Below are positions 1-9,434 of a DNA stretch of 64,000 nucleotides, piece by piece. The stretch spans positions 496,001 to 560,000 of the forward strand of contig NZ_JACGWU010000001.1 of assembly GCF_014137865.1 (NCBI RefSeq). The letters run 5' to 3'. Numbering within the stretch: the stretch's first letter is position 1; each line of letters starts with the position of its first letter. The notes below the pieces were generated by a model. The model did no database searches, was not told where the DNA came from, and saw only the letters and a program-made list of their open reading frames with translations. The DNA is from Alpinimonas psychrophila. Lineage in GTDB: Bacteria > Actinomycetota > Actinomycetes > Actinomycetales > Microbacteriaceae. The position numbers were made by a program, and so were the translations under genes.

Positions 1-1
1 G

Positions 2-1069
2 ACGTCGATTCTGATTCTTCTCGTATTCCCCGTTCTCGCGGCAGCGATGCTGGCGCTGGGGGCAGACCGCATCTTCGGCGCTCACGTTTACGATGCTGAA
101 ACCGGCGGTGCCATTCTGTGGCAGCATCTGTTCTGGTTCTTCGGTCATCCGGAGGTGTACATTATTGCGTTGCCGTTCTTTGGAATTGTTTCTGAAGTTA
201 TACCGGTATTCAGTCGCAAACCAATCTTTGGTTACAAGACGCTCGTGTACGCCACAATCGCCATTGGTGCTCTCTCCATGACGGTGTGGGCTCATCACAT
301 GTATGTCACGGGCTCGGTCCTTTTACCGTTCTTCTCGCTCCTGACCATGTTGATTGCCGTTCCTACCGGTGTGAAGATCTTCAACTGGATTGGCACGATG
401 TGGCGTGGATCCGTGACGTTTGAGACTCCCATGATGTTCGCACTGGGGTTCCTTTTCACGTTCGTGTTTGGTGGTTTGACGGGTGTCATTTTGGCCTCAC
501 CTCCGCTCGACTTCCACGTGTCTGACACGTACTTCGTGGTTGCCCACTTCCACTATGTCGTTTTCGGAACCGTTGTTTTTGCAATGTTCTCGGGCTTCTA
601 CTTCTGGTGGCCTAAGTGGACTGGTCGAATGCTCAACGAGCGTTTAGGCTACTGGCACTTCTGGCTCCTCTTCATTGGGTTCCACACCACGTTCCTCATT
701 CAGCACTGGTTGGGCGTAATGGGGATGCCTCGTCGTTACGCGACCTATCTGCCGGAGGATGGCTTCACGTGGATGAACCAGCTCTCGACCATTGGCGCCA
801 TGATTCTCGGTGTCTCGATGATTCCGTTCCTCTTGAACGTGTACCTCACGGCTCGTAATGCGCCCAAAGTCACGGTCAACGACCCGTGGGGCTTTGCTCG
901 TTCACTCGAGTGGGCAACTAGTTGCCCCCCACCCCGCCACAACTTCACCTCGATTCCCCGGATCCGTAGCGAGTCTCCGGCATTCGACCTGAACCATCCC
1001 GAACTTGCACCGGCCGGCTACTCCAGTGGCCAAGGTTCGACGACCGCTGCTATCGGCGAGAAGGCTTAA
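2..1069 (+). CDS. ctaD: Cytochrome c oxidase subunit I, 5' end outside window
   Basis: Catalytic subunit of the aa3-type terminal oxidase, which reduces oxygen in the cytoplasmic membrane and pumps protons. About 355 residues of the C-terminal part are visible; the frame is open to the window edge, so the start is missing. Visible marks are GHPEVY (Cu_B His near nt 146), the His pair in WAHHMYVTG (nt 293-298) and VAHFHYV (heme a3 and heme a ligands, nt 545-553), among several hydrophobic segments. It is followed after 4 nt by the subunit IV gene, as in other actinobacteria. Family identity is certain. Confidence 0.97.
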   Translation, partial: TSILILLVFPVLAAAMLALGADRIFGAHVYDAETGGAILWQHLFWFFGHPEVYIIALPFFGIVSEVIPVFSRKPIFGYKTLVYATIAIGALSMTVWAHHMYVTGSVLLPFFSLLTMLIAVPTGVKIFNWIGTMWRGSVTFETPMMFALGFLFTFVFGGLTGVILASPPLDFHVSDTYFVVAHFHYVVFGTVVFAMFSGFYFWWPKWTGRMLNERLGYWHFWLLFIGFHTTFLIQHWLGVMGMPRRYATYLPEDGFTWMNQLSTIGAMILGVSMIPFLLNVYLTARNAPKVTVNDPWGFARSLEWATSCPPPRHNFTSIPRIRSESPAFDLNHPELAPAGYSSGQGSTTAAIGEKA

Positions 1070-1073
1070 GGTC

Positions 1074-1493
1074 ATGCGGGCAAATGTTGTTTTGATGTGG
1101 GTTCTCGCCGGGTATTTTCTCGTCGCGGGCGTCCTGTACATCGTGTGGAATCACAATGCCGGGCATCCTTTTGACCCCGCACCGACCCTGACCATCCTGC
1201 TTTCCGCAGGCCTGTCCGGATTGATCGGTTTTTACCTCAACGCGGTGAACCGTTCTCAAGGAGGCATCCTCCTCCCTGAGGATCGTCTCGATGCCGACAT
1301 TGATGATGGTGACCCAGAGATTGGGTACTTCAGTCCGTGGAGCTGGTGGCCCTTCATCTTGGGTCTCGGTGGCGCTGTTGTCATCCTCGGCCTTGCTGTT
1401 GGCGTCTGGATCGCATTGTTCGCCATCCCAGTCGTGCTCATTGCCCTCGCGGGTTGGAGCTTCGAGTACTACCGCGGTAACTTCGGTCGCTAG
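1074..1493 (+). CDS. ctaF: Cytochrome c oxidase subunit IV, actinobacterial type
   Basis: Small accessory subunit of the actinobacterial aa3 oxidase (139 residues). The ATG at 1074 lies 4 nt after the ctaD stop, which suggests translational coupling, and the protein then begins directly with a membrane segment (MRANVVLMWVLAGYF). Four hydrophobic segments are visible, with an acidic loop (RLDADIDDGDPEIGYFSPWS) between the second and third. An upstream in-frame start at 1005 would overlap ctaD and is not needed. A strong hairpin terminator follows. Confidence 0.93.
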   Translation: MRANVVLMWVLAGYFLVAGVLYIVWNHNAGHPFDPAPTLTILLSAGLSGLIGFYLNAVNRSQGGILLPEDRLDADIDDGDPEIGYFSPWSWWPFILGLGGAVVILGLAVGVWIALFAIPVVLIALAGWSFEYYRGNFGR

Positions 1494-1510
1494 GCGCACA
1501 TATTCTCTGA

Positions 1511-1546
1511 AAAGGGCCGCTTTCCCAAACGGGGGAGCGGCCCTTA
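1511..1546 (+). terminator. Rho-independent terminator after ctaF
   Basis: Inverted repeat AAGGGCCGCT...AGCGGCCCTT with a short loop, followed by TATCTTTT. It lies 18 nt after the ctaF stop and ends the ctaD-ctaF transcript. Confidence 0.85.
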
Positions 1547-1554
1547 TCTTTTAC

Positions 1555-1602
1555 GTTGTCGCGTTGTCGCGTTGTCGCGTTGTTGAGTTGTCGCGTTGTC
1601 GC
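1555..1602. repeat. 8-bp tandem repeat, six units
   Basis: Six head-to-tail 8-mers: GTTGTCGC three times, GTTGTTGA once, GTTGTCGC twice. It lies directly behind the ctaF terminator and is non-coding as far as can be seen. A unit of 8 bp would disturb any reading frame if copy number changed. Confidence 0.9.
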
Positions 1603-2030
1603 TCACAGACGCTGCGGCCATGCGGCCATGCGGATCAGTAGAATGCATCCGACCAACGCGAAATACCGCCTCGCCAGGGGACGTAGGCGCCGAGACCCCA
1701 CGTTGTACGACCTCGCGACGAGGTAGCCCGTTTTTCGTGGTACCTCGGCGGGGGAGGCTCGGCGCCGGTCGGATTTCACGGCAACTCGCCACCCAAGCTG
1801 TGAAAGAGCCCCACCAACACCCGGCACCCAATACCAGCCGCCAGAGCCCTTCCCAGCCAAGTGGACGGTCTCGTCGCACTGCACGCCTTCTTGCGGCGCA
1901 TGTCTGAGAGGATTCACCGTGGCAAACATGATTGGCGGAGGGTGCCCACCGTCGACACGGCGCACACGGCGTGCAGGGCCGCACCTGACTAAGGAAGTCG
2001 TCAGCGGCGGGGTGCCCCTTGCAACAAGGT
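1603..2030. other. Intergenic stretch with nested inverted repeats
   Basis: No convincing gene in about 430 bases between the facing ctaF and qcrB ends; open frames on both strands are Arg/Pro/Ala-rich without recognisable domains. At 1686-1766 there are nested inverted repeats: outer arms GGCGCCGAG (1686-1694) and CTCGGCGCC (1758-1766), an inner pair CGAGGTA (1719-1725) and TACCTCG (1741-1747), and a small palindrome CCTCGCGACGAGG (1711-1723). It could be a structured RNA or a remnant of mobile DNA; neither is shown. Confidence 0.5.
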
Positions 2031-2031
2031 A

Positions 2032-2060
2032 ACGCCCCCGGTTTCAAAAACCGAGGGCAT
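2032..2060 (-). terminator. Terminator of the ctaE-qcrCAB operon
   Basis: Arms GCCCCCGGTTT (2034-2044) and AAACCGAGGGC (2048-2058) pair with one mismatch and a 3-nt loop, about 50 nt past the qcrB stop. In the minus-strand transcript the stem is followed by a weak U-containing tail. Confidence 0.7.
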
Positions 2061-2110
2061 TACGTGTGAACACCAAAGTGTTGGGTGCCGATGAGCAATT
2101 AGCGGATGAC

Positions 2111-3712
2111 CTAGTGGTGGCTTTGTTCCAGCTCGAGTGCGTGCTCGGTCGGGGTGACCGGTGCAATACGATCCTCGAAGAACCACCGTGACAGGCGAGC
2201 GCGTGCCCGCATTCCGCCGGTGATCTTTCCCTTGGGGTTCGGGCGCAACATGAGCGGAGCGTTGTCGTTGAAGGAAACCAACTTCCAGCGGTCATACTCA
2301 TCTAGCTGCTGGTGCACCTCGATGTACTCTCCGCCTGGCATGCGCACGATGCGGCCCGTCTCAAAGCCGTGAAGGGCCATGGTGCGGTCCTTCTTCTGCA
2401 GGGCCAAACACACGCGCTTCGTTACTGCGAAAGCGATGATGGGCCCGAGGATCAGAAGGATTTGAAGGGTGTTAATAACGCCCTCCATCGTCACTTTGAA
2501 GTGGGTGGCAATGATGTCTGAGCTCGCCGCAGCCCAGAGGACCGCATAGAACGTCACGCCAGCGGCACCGATTGCGGTGCGCGCGGGAGCATTGCGAGGA
2601 CGGTCGAGAAGGTGGTGCTCACGCTTATCTCCCGTGACCCACGCCTCGATGAAGGGGTAGGCGAAGACAGCCGCCAAGAACACCAGCAAAATGAGAATCG
2701 GGATCAGAATGTTCCATGACCACACGTAGCCGAGCCAGACGGTCTCCAAGTGGGGAGGGATCAGGCGCAGGGCGCCATCCGCGAACCCGATGTACCAGTC
2801 CGGCTGGGTTCCCGCTGAAACGGGGGAGGGGTCGTAAGGCCCGTAAACCCAAATCGGGTTGATGGTGACTAGTGAGGCCATTAAGGCGACCACACCGAAG
2901 ACGATGAAGAAGAATCCACCAGCTTTTGCGGCATAGACCGGCAGGATGGGGAAGCCAACAACGTTGTTTTCCGTCTTGCCGGGGCCGGGGTACTGCGTGT
3001 GCTTGTGAATAATGACAAACATCAAGTGGAGCACGATGAAGATCAGGAGAATCGCTGGCAAGAGCAAAATGTGGAGCGTATACAATCGCCCGACAATGTC
3101 GCTCCCTGGGAACTCCCCACCAAAGAGGAGGAAGGTAATCCACGTACCGACAACGGGAACGGCGTTAACCATTCCATCGATGATGCGAAGACCGTTACCC
3201 GAGAGGAGGTCGTCCGGCAGGGAGTAACCGGTGAAGCCTTCGGCCATCGCCAGAACGAAGAGAACGAAACCAATCGACCAGTTCAGCTCACGGGGCTTGC
3301 GGAACGCTCCCGTGAAGAAGACACGCAACATGTGCAGGCCAATAGCTGCCACAAACAGCAACGCTGCCCAGTGGTGAATCTGGCGCATGAGGAGTCCACC
3401 GCGAAGGTCAAAAGAGATATCGAGTGTTGACGACATCGCTGCCGACATCTCGATGCCCTTGAGGGGAACGTATGAGCCCGTGTAGGTCACGACATCCATG
3501 GATGCCTGGAAGAAGAACGTGAGGAAGCTGCCCGAGAGCAGAATGATCACGAAACTGTAGAGGGCTACTTCACCGAGGAGGAAGGACCAGTGGTCGGGAA
3601 AAATCTTGCGACCGAATTCCTTGACGGCACCGGAGATGCTTGTGCGCTCGTCGAGGTAGTTTGATGCTTTGCCGACGAAGCCGGTCTGTTGATTAGTGGC
3701 GACGGTACTCAA
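2111..3712 (-). CDS. qcrB: Cytochrome bcc complex cytochrome b subunit
   Basis: Menaquinol-oxidising, di-heme membrane subunit of the actinobacterial bcc complex (533 residues). The N-terminal half has the cytochrome b helices with His-bearing segments (IHHWAALLFVAAIGLHMLR and IVLHLMFVIIHKHTQYPGP) that supply heme ligands. A C-terminal extension of about 120 mostly polar residues is typical of actinobacterial QcrB. The start overlaps the end of qcrA by 4 nt. It is the last gene of ctaE-qcrC-qcrA-qcrB. Confidence 0.97.
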   Translation of the reverse strand: MSTVATNQQTGFVGKASNYLDERTSISGAVKEFGRKIFPDHWSFLLGEVALYSFVIILLSGSFLTFFFQASMDVVTYTGSYVPLKGIEMSAAMSSTLDISFDLRGGLLMRQIHHWAALLFVAAIGLHMLRVFFTGAFRKPRELNWSIGFVLFVLAMAEGFTGYSLPDDLLSGNGLRIIDGMVNAVPVVGTWITFLLFGGEFPGSDIVGRLYTLHILLLPAILLIFIVLHLMFVIIHKHTQYPGPGKTENNVVGFPILPVYAAKAGGFFFIVFGVVALMASLVTINPIWVYGPYDPSPVSAGTQPDWYIGFADGALRLIPPHLETVWLGYVWSWNILIPILILLVFLAAVFAYPFIEAWVTGDKREHHLLDRPRNAPARTAIGAAGVTFYAVLWAAASSDIIATHFKVTMEGVINTLQILLILGPIIAFAVTKRVCLALQKKDRTMALHGFETGRIVRMPGGEYIEVHQQLDEYDRWKLVSFNDNAPLMLRPNPKGKITGGMRARARLSRWFFEDRIAPVTPTEHALELEQSHH

Positions 3713-4788
3713 TTGAGACGCTCCCAGAAACTAGGGCCAACGGGTTGATCGAAGCCTCTTGCGGCGACGAGGTAGCCTTCGCTGTCCACCGTGATGGGGA
3801 GCTGAGGCAGGGGACGAGCAGCGGGGCCAAAGATGACCTTGCACTCGTTTTCAAGGTCAAATTGCGATTGGTGGCACGGGCACAACAGGTGATGCGTTTG
3901 CTGCTCATACAACGCGACGGGGCAACCGACGTGGGTGCAGATCTTTGAATACGCCACAATGCCTTGGTAGGACCACGACTCACGTTCGGCACTGGTCCAG
4001 TTGAGTTCTTCAGGCTTCATGCGAACAAGAATGACGGCGGCCTTAGCCTTGGCATCGAGTCGCTCGTGCGGGGGAAGGTCTGCCAGTCCCTCTGGAATGA
4101 CTTGGAAAGCCGAGCCAATCGTGAGGTCTGACGCCTTGATGGGAAGGCCGGAAGGGTCACGCGTGAGACGTAAGCCCTTCTCCCACATAGTGTGCTTGAG
4201 CTCGTTATTGGGATCAACATCCATGGGGGCGAGTCCGCGGAAGAGGGCAATCGCGGGAAGCGGGAAGGCTACGAGCGACGCAATGAGACCGTTGCGAATA
4301 AGCGAGCGGCGGCTGAAACCAGACTCCGCGTCCGCTTCTTTGAAGATTTCAATGGCACGGGCGCGAGTTTCTTCGGAGCCGCGGGTGGGGTGACGCTCAT
4401 CGACTGACTCGTGGTCGGCCATGACAGCTTTGCCCCAGTGCACGGCGGCGATGCCGATCGCCAGGAGGGACAACGTAATTCCCAAACCGATGTACAGGTT
4501 GTTCAGACGCACTGAGTTCAGGTCGTTGGGGTCTAGTGCAAAGAACATGTACGCAAAGACAGCAAAAACGCTGCCAACGATGGAAAGGTAAAAGAGAGCG
4601 TAGACAACGCGCTCGGCCTTCTTCGCAGCCTTGGGATCTGTGTCCACAACGCGTAGGCGGTGAGGGGGTAGTCCTGGGTCAGGGAAGGCGTCGGGGGAGA
4701 CCACGGCGGTGCCTAAGACAACGTCGGTGCTTCTCTCGTGACCCGATGCGGGAACGATGTCGGCGGGGCCGCTCTCGTTCTTAGCCAT
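3709..4788 (-). CDS. qcrA: Cytochrome bcc complex Rieske iron-sulfur subunit
   Basis: Rieske [2Fe-2S] subunit (359 residues) that carries electrons from menaquinol to cytochrome cc. Cluster motifs CTHVGC (residues 284-289) and CPCHQS (303-308) are intact. Three membrane segments lie near residues 62-83, 97-116 and 165-185, as in actinobacterial QcrA. Just before the third is a twin-arginine motif, SRRSLIR (about 159-165). That fits the known mixed Sec/Tat insertion of this family, in which the last helix and folded cluster domain go through Tat. It overlaps qcrB by 4 nt. Confidence 0.97.
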   Translation of the reverse strand: MAKNESGPADIVPASGHERSTDVVLGTAVVSPDAFPDPGLPPHRLRVVDTDPKAAKKAERVVYALFYLSIVGSVFAVFAYMFFALDPNDLNSVRLNNLYIGLGITLSLLAIGIAAVHWGKAVMADHESVDERHPTRGSEETRARAIEIFKEADAESGFSRRSLIRNGLIASLVAFPLPAIALFRGLAPMDVDPNNELKHTMWEKGLRLTRDPSGLPIKASDLTIGSAFQVIPEGLADLPPHERLDAKAKAAVILVRMKPEELNWTSAERESWSYQGIVAYSKICTHVGCPVALYEQQTHHLLCPCHQSQFDLENECKVIFGPAARPLPQLPITVDSEGYLVAARGFDQPVGPSFWERLN

Positions 4789-4829
4789 GGTTCTCCTTCA
4801 GTTGCTTTAATTCGAGACCGAAAGGTCGA

Positions 4830-5630
4830 CTAGTTCGATTTTGCGGTAATCCATACGGTCAGGGCGACAATTGAGCCCAAACCAAAAATCCAAAGGAAGA
4901 GGCCTTCCGATACGGGACCCAAGGAACCAAGCTCCAGGCCGCCCGGGGATGGGTTGGCTTCGTTGTAGGCCAAGTACGCGATGATGTCTTTCTTCTCATC
5001 GGGGGTCAAGTTCAGGTCGTTGAAGACCGGCATGTTCTGGGGGCCGGTCAACATGGCCTCGTAGACGTGCACGGCAGCGACACCCTTAAGGACCGGAGCA
5101 AACTTACCCTCGGTGAGTGCTCCACCGGCACCAGCAACGTTGTGGCACATGGCGCAGTTGATGCGGAAGAGCTCGCCACCGTTGGAAACGTTTCCGTTCT
5201 CCAGCTGGGTCTGCGTAGGAATCGAGGGGCCTGGTGCTAACGAGGATACGTAGGCGGCAAGGGCCGAAGTTTGCTCCGCAGTGAACTGCACGGGCTTCTT
5301 CAAAGCTTGAGGGCCTTGAGCCTGCATTGGCATGCGCCCGGTGCCGACCTGGAAGTCGACGGCGGCGGAACCCACACCGATCAGGCTCGGACCGTTTGCG
5401 GTTCCTTGCGCCTGCATTCCATGACAGGTCGCACAGTTAGCCGCAAATAGCTTCGAACCCTCGTCGATGACGGCGGGGCTAGAAAGGTCTATCGACGCCG
5501 TGGCCGAGACGCTGCTAAATGCGACGTAAGCACCGCCTGTGGCGGCAAGTCCGAGAGCAATAAGGACGATTGAAGCGAGGGGGCCCCGGCGGCCTGATCG
5601 GCGAGCGGAGCGAGAAGTCTTGTTGCGCAT
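4830..5630 (-). CDS. qcrC: Cytochrome bcc complex diheme cytochrome c subunit
   Basis: Membrane-anchored diheme cytochrome cc (266 residues) that replaces soluble cytochrome c in actinobacteria and hands electrons to the aa3 oxidase. An N-terminal Arg-rich signal and anchor covers about residues 1-40. Heme-binding CATCH is at 66-70 and CAMCH at 159-163, and a C-terminal membrane helix at about 243-263. The ATG at 5630 is preferred over an in-frame start at 5693, because it lies 23 nt after the ctaE stop with a GGACGG-like ribosome site, and the longer form would overlap ctaE. Confidence 0.95.
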   Translation of the reverse strand: MRNKTSRSARRSGRRGPLASIVLIALGLAATGGAYVAFSSVSATASIDLSSPAVIDEGSKLFAANCATCHGMQAQGTANGPSLIGVGSAAVDFQVGTGRMPMQAQGPQALKKPVQFTAEQTSALAAYVSSLAPGPSIPTQTQLENGNVSNGGELFRINCAMCHNVAGAGGALTEGKFAPVLKGVAAVHVYEAMLTGPQNMPVFNDLNLTPDEKKDIIAYLAYNEANPSPGGLELGSLGPVSEGLFLWIFGLGSIVALTVWITAKSN

Positions 5631-5653
5631 GCGAGTCAGTATCCGTCCGATTG

Positions 5654-6283
5654 CTATTTGAGTACGTAAATGACGAGGAAGAGGCCAATCCACACGACGT
5701 CAACAAAGTGCCAGTAGTACGAGACAACGATTGCGCTAGTGGCTTCGCGGTGCCCGAAGTTCTTGACCGCAAAACCGCGACCAATGACCAGAAGGAAGGC
5801 GATGAGGCCACCCGTCACGTGAAGGCCGTGGAAGCCCGTGGTAAGGAAGAAGGCCGATCCATAAGCGTTTCCGCTGAGCGTAACGCCCTCGCTCACCAGC
5901 ATGGCGTACTCGTAAACCTGACCGGCCACGAAGATAGCACCGAGGGCATAGGTAAGGAAGAACCACTCGACCATGCCCCATTGAGATGGTCGCCAGCCTG
6001 TTGAGCGAGCCTGAAGTCGCTCAGCTGCGAACACACCAAATTGTGCGGTGAAGGAAGACGACACGAGAATGAGGGTGTTGGTGAGTGCGAACGGAAAAGC
6101 GAGCTTGTTCGCCTCCGATGCCCACATTTCCGGAGCCGCGGCCCGAAGCGTGAAGTAGATCGCGAAGAGGCCTGCGAAGAACATAACTTCGCTACCAAGC
6201 CACACGATTGTGCCGACCGCAACAGGGTTGGGTCGACTCACAACTGGGGCCATGGATGTGGGTGTAATAGAGGCGGTGGTCAC
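5654..6283 (-). CDS. ctaE: Cytochrome c oxidase subunit III
   Basis: Structural subunit III of the aa3 oxidase (209 residues, about five membrane helices, no N-terminal pair). The GTG at 6283 gives the usual N-terminus [20 protein letters not shown] followed by [20 protein letters not shown]; longer forms run into the leader region with unlike composition. It heads the ctaE-qcrC-qcrA-qcrB operon and is divergent from trpD across 79 nt. Confidence 0.94.
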   Translation of the reverse strand: MTTASITPTSMAPVVSRPNPVAVGTIVWLGSEVMFFAGLFAIYFTLRAAAPEMWASEANKLAFPFALTNTLILVSSSFTAQFGVFAAERLQARSTGWRPSQWGMVEWFFLTYALGAIFVAGQVYEYAMLVSEGVTLSGNAYGSAFFLTTGFHGLHVTGGLIAFLLVIGRGFAVKNFGHREATSAIVVSYYWHFVDVVWIGLFLVIYVLK

Positions 6284-6362
6284 TCGTCCATTATGGCGCA
6301 AAAGTGGCCCGTCGACACAGAGATGCAATCTCGCCACGCGGGTCCCAAGTAACCTTGAGGAC

Positions 6363-7415
6363 ATGACCTTGACACTGACGTGGCCGACACTCTTGACCCA
6401 GTTGCTTTCGGGAGAAAACCTCACCATCACGGAGGCAACGTGGGCCATGAATCAGGTCATCACCGGTCAGGCCACGAATGCTCAACTTGCCGGCTTTTTG
6501 GTCGCGTTGAAGTCAAAGGGTGAAACGGTTGATGAGCTTGTCGGCTTTAGGGATGCGGTGCTCGCCAACGCGGTCCCTCTCCCTGTAAATGCGCTGGCGT
6601 TAGACATTGTTGGTACGGGCGGAGACCGCCATAACACGGTCAATATTTCGAGCATGGCGTCCATTGTGTGTGCTGCTGCCGGCATCCCTGTTATCAAACA
6701 TGGCAACCGGGCTGCCAGTAGCGCGTCAGGTTCTTCGGACGTCCTTTCGGCCTTGGGCCTAGACCTGGCGCTCTCGGGCGAGCGGGTTGCCGAGGTCCTC
6801 AAAGAGGTCGGAATCACGTTCGCATTCGCGGCGCAATTTCACCCCGGTTTCCGCCACGCGGCAGAGGTGCGCCGTGAGCTCGGCATCCCGACCGTGTTCA
6901 ACATTTTGGGACCCCTCTGTAACCCGGCTCGGCCAGAGGCATCGGCGGTCGGAGTTGCGCAATTAGACCGCGTCGCCCTCATGGTGGGCGTTTTTCAAAC
7001 CCGCGATGCTACGGCTTTGGTCTTTAGAGGTGACGATGGTCTCGACGAACTGACGACAACCGGTCACAGCCACATTTGGGAGGTCTCGCGCGGCCAGGTC
7101 ATTGAACACGATATCGACCCCCTCGACTTTGGAATTGTTCGTTCGGATCTCGCAGATCTCATTGGGGGCGACCCCGAACACAATGCGATGGTCGTGAGAA
7201 AACTTGTTGCGGGGGAGACCGGCCCCGTGCGTGACATTGTTCTCCTGAACGCTGCCGCTGGACTCGTTGCCTTCGCCTTAACCAAGGACTCGACCCAAGT
7301 TCTCCGACCCATCAACGACAGGTTTCGTGAGCAGCTAAGTGTGGCCACGGATGCGATCGACTCCGGTGCCGCGTCAAAAAAGCTTGACGAGTGGATCGCT
7401 GCAACAGCGAGCTAA
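6363..7415 (+). CDS. trpD: Anthranilate phosphoribosyltransferase
   Basis: Second step of tryptophan synthesis: joins anthranilate and PRPP to phosphoribosyl-anthranilate (350 residues, normal length). PRPP and substrate motifs are visible: [18 protein letters not shown] and [17 protein letters not shown]. The ATG at 6363 ([20 protein letters not shown]) is chosen over an upstream in-frame start at 6210 that would run across the ctaE promoter. No other trp gene is adjacent. Confidence 0.96.
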   Translation: MTLTLTWPTLLTQLLSGENLTITEATWAMNQVITGQATNAQLAGFLVALKSKGETVDELVGFRDAVLANAVPLPVNALALDIVGTGGDRHNTVNISSMASIVCAAAGIPVIKHGNRAASSASGSSDVLSALGLDLALSGERVAEVLKEVGITFAFAAQFHPGFRHAAEVRRELGIPTVFNILGPLCNPARPEASAVGVAQLDRVALMVGVFQTRDATALVFRGDDGLDELTTTGHSHIWEVSRGQVIEHDIDPLDFGIVRSDLADLIGGDPEHNAMVVRKLVAGETGPVRDIVLLNAAAGLVAFALTKDSTQVLRPINDRFREQLSVATDAIDSGAASKKLDEWIAATAS

Positions 7416-7442
7416 TGCGCCGAATGCGCCGAATGCGCCGAA
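7416..7442. repeat. 9-bp tandem repeat, three exact units
   Basis: TGCGCCGAA three times, beginning at the base after the trpD stop, in the 47-nt gap between the convergent trpD and glpK genes. Confidence 0.9.
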
Positions 7443-7462
7443 TCACGCGAGATTTCTCGAGG

Positions 7463-8977
7463 CTAGCCCTCGACCGAGTCTGCATCGACCCAGTCGAAAC
7501 TTTTTGACACGGCCTTCTTCCAGATGCGCATTCTGCGCGCGCGTTCGTCATCATCAATTTCGGGAGTCCAACGCCGATCCTCGAGCCAAATCTTGCGAAT
7601 CTGATTCCGGCTATGCCAGAAGTTAACGGCCAGGCCGGCGGCAAAGGCTGCCCCTAAGGCTGTTGTTTCGGTGATCTGGGGCCGTACTACCGGCACTCCC
7701 AAAATGTCAGCTTGCACCTGCATGAGGAGCTCATTGGCGGTCATTCCGCCATCCACGCGAAGTTCCGTGAGGGGAATTCCAGTGTCGGCGTTAATGGCAT
7801 CGAGAACGTCGCGGGTCTGAAATGCAGTCGATTCCAGCGCGGCGCGAGCGATGTGAGCTCGCGTGACAAAACGTGTGAGGCCGACGATGGCGCCCCGAGC
7901 ATCCGGACGCCAGTAGGGGGCAAAGAGCCCCGAAAATGCCGGGACAAAGTAGGCTCCGCCGTTATCTTCCACGGTGCGCGCCAGCTGCTCGGCTTCGGAA
8001 GCAGAGGAAATGATGCCGAGGTTATCGCGCAACCATTGAATGAGTGAGCCGGTGACGGCAATCGAGCCTTCGAGGGCGTAGCGCGCGGGCTCCTTGCCCA
8101 CTTTGTAGGCGACGGTCGTGATGAGACCGTTTTTGGAGTGCACGATGTCGGTGCCGGTGTTGAAAATCAGAAAATTTCCGGTGCCATAGGTGTTCTTGGC
8201 CTGGCCCTCGTCGAAGGCGACCTGACCAAAGGTGGCCGCCTGCTGATCTCCGAGGATGCCCGCCACGGGAACGCCCTGAAGCGTGCCAACGCAGGTTCCA
8301 TAGACCTCAGAAGAGCTGCGGATCTCGGGCAGGAGCGAGCGTGGAATATTGAACGCTACGAGCAGGTCGTCATCCCACGCAAGGGTCTCCAGGTTCATGA
8401 GGAGGGTACGGGAGGCGTTCGTGACGTCCGTGACGTGAATGCCCCCGTCAAGGCCCCCTGTGAGGTTCCAGAGCAGCCACGTGTCGGGAGTACCAAAATA
8501 AAGTTCCCCGGCCTCGGCGCGGGCGCGCACGCCCTCGACATTGTCGAGGAGCCACACAATTTTGGAAGCGGAAAAGTATGTCGAAAGGGGGAGGCCCGTT
8601 GTGATGAGAAACCGTGAGGGGCCATCGGCGCCGGCAACGGCATCAATGATGTCCTGGGTTCGAGTGTCTTGCCACACGAGCGTGTTGTAGACGGGTTCGC
8701 CTGTCTTTCGATCCCACAGCATGGTGGTTTCGCGCTGATTTGTGATGCCTACCGCAGCAATTTCGCCGATCGTTGCCTGCGAGCCGTCGATGGCGAGCGC
8801 GATGACTTTCTGGGTGTTCTGCCAAATTTCTCGGGGATCCTGTTCGACCCAGCCGGGGCGGGGAAGGATTTGCGTTGTCTCTAATTGCCCCGAAGACACC
8901 TTGGCACCCGAATGATCAAACAGGATGGCGCGCGTGCTCGTCGTGCCATGGTCGATGGCCAAAATATAGCGAGACAT
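7463..8977 (-). CDS. glpK: Glycerol kinase
   Basis: FGGY-family kinase (504 residues, usual length) that phosphorylates glycerol to glycerol 3-phosphate. The N-terminal phosphate-binding [17 protein letters not shown], the NQRETTMLW segment, substrate-binding WQDTRTQD, and the C-terminal [12 protein letters not shown] block are all present. No glpF or glpD lies beside it; it precedes no co-directional gene and is followed by trpD in convergent orientation. Confidence 0.97.
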   Translation of the reverse strand: MSRYILAIDHGTTSTRAILFDHSGAKVSSGQLETTQILPRPGWVEQDPREIWQNTQKVIALAIDGSQATIGEIAAVGITNQRETTMLWDRKTGEPVYNTLVWQDTRTQDIIDAVAGADGPSRFLITTGLPLSTYFSASKIVWLLDNVEGVRARAEAGELYFGTPDTWLLWNLTGGLDGGIHVTDVTNASRTLLMNLETLAWDDDLLVAFNIPRSLLPEIRSSSEVYGTCVGTLQGVPVAGILGDQQAATFGQVAFDEGQAKNTYGTGNFLIFNTGTDIVHSKNGLITTVAYKVGKEPARYALEGSIAVTGSLIQWLRDNLGIISSASEAEQLARTVEDNGGAYFVPAFSGLFAPYWRPDARGAIVGLTRFVTRAHIARAALESTAFQTRDVLDAINADTGIPLTELRVDGGMTANELLMQVQADILGVPVVRPQITETTALGAAFAAGLAVNFWHSRNQIRKIWLEDRRWTPEIDDDERARRMRIWKKAVSKSFDWVDADSVEG

Positions 8978-8986
8978 GCCGGCGTT

Positions 8987-9403
8987 CTATATGGCCGGGG
9001 GAGCGTCGAGGGTGGAGGGGTCCATCCAACCGATATCCCACGTGTGACCGTCGGGGTCCTCGAATTGCCGCGCGTACATGACACCGTGGTCTTGAGCGGG
9101 AACCGGCTCTCGGGCGCCTGCGGCCAGGGCGAGCACAAGCAGCTCATCGACCCGGTCACGACTGTCGTACATGAGGGCATTGAGGGTTTCGACCTGATTA
9201 TGGGCATTCACTATCGTCTTCGTCGTGAATTCGGCGAAACGGGAATTTTCGAGAAGCATGACAAAGATTGTGTCGCTGACGATCATGCATGCGGTGCGTT
9301 CATCCGAAAATTGCGGGTTAAAACTGAAACCCAACTTCGTGTAGAAGTCGACCGATCGTTTCAGGCTTTTTATCGGCAAATTGACAAAAATCATCGTTGA
9401 CAT
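8987..9403 (-). CDS. VOC-family (glyoxalase/bleomycin-resistance fold) protein
   Basis: Single vicinal-oxygen-chelate domain (138 residues) beginning MSTMIFVNLPIKSLKRSVDF and ending in DPDGHTWDIGWMDPS, the usual layout of the 'lactoylglutathione lyase-like' group. The substrate is not deducible. The ATG at 9403 gives the family's typical MSTMIFVNLP start; an ATG at 9409 would add two residues. It is 32 nt downstream of the MFS gene, so co-transcription is likely, and 9 nt from the glpK start. Confidence 0.85.
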   Translation of the reverse strand: MSTMIFVNLPIKSLKRSVDFYTKLGFSFNPQFSDERTACMIVSDTIFVMLLENSRFAEFTTKTIVNAHNQVETLNALMYDSRDRVDELLVLALAAGAREPVPAQDHGVMYARQFEDPDGHTWDIGWMDPSTLDAPPAI

Positions 9404-9434
9404 GGGCATGACATTACCAGCCCGACTGTCATGT

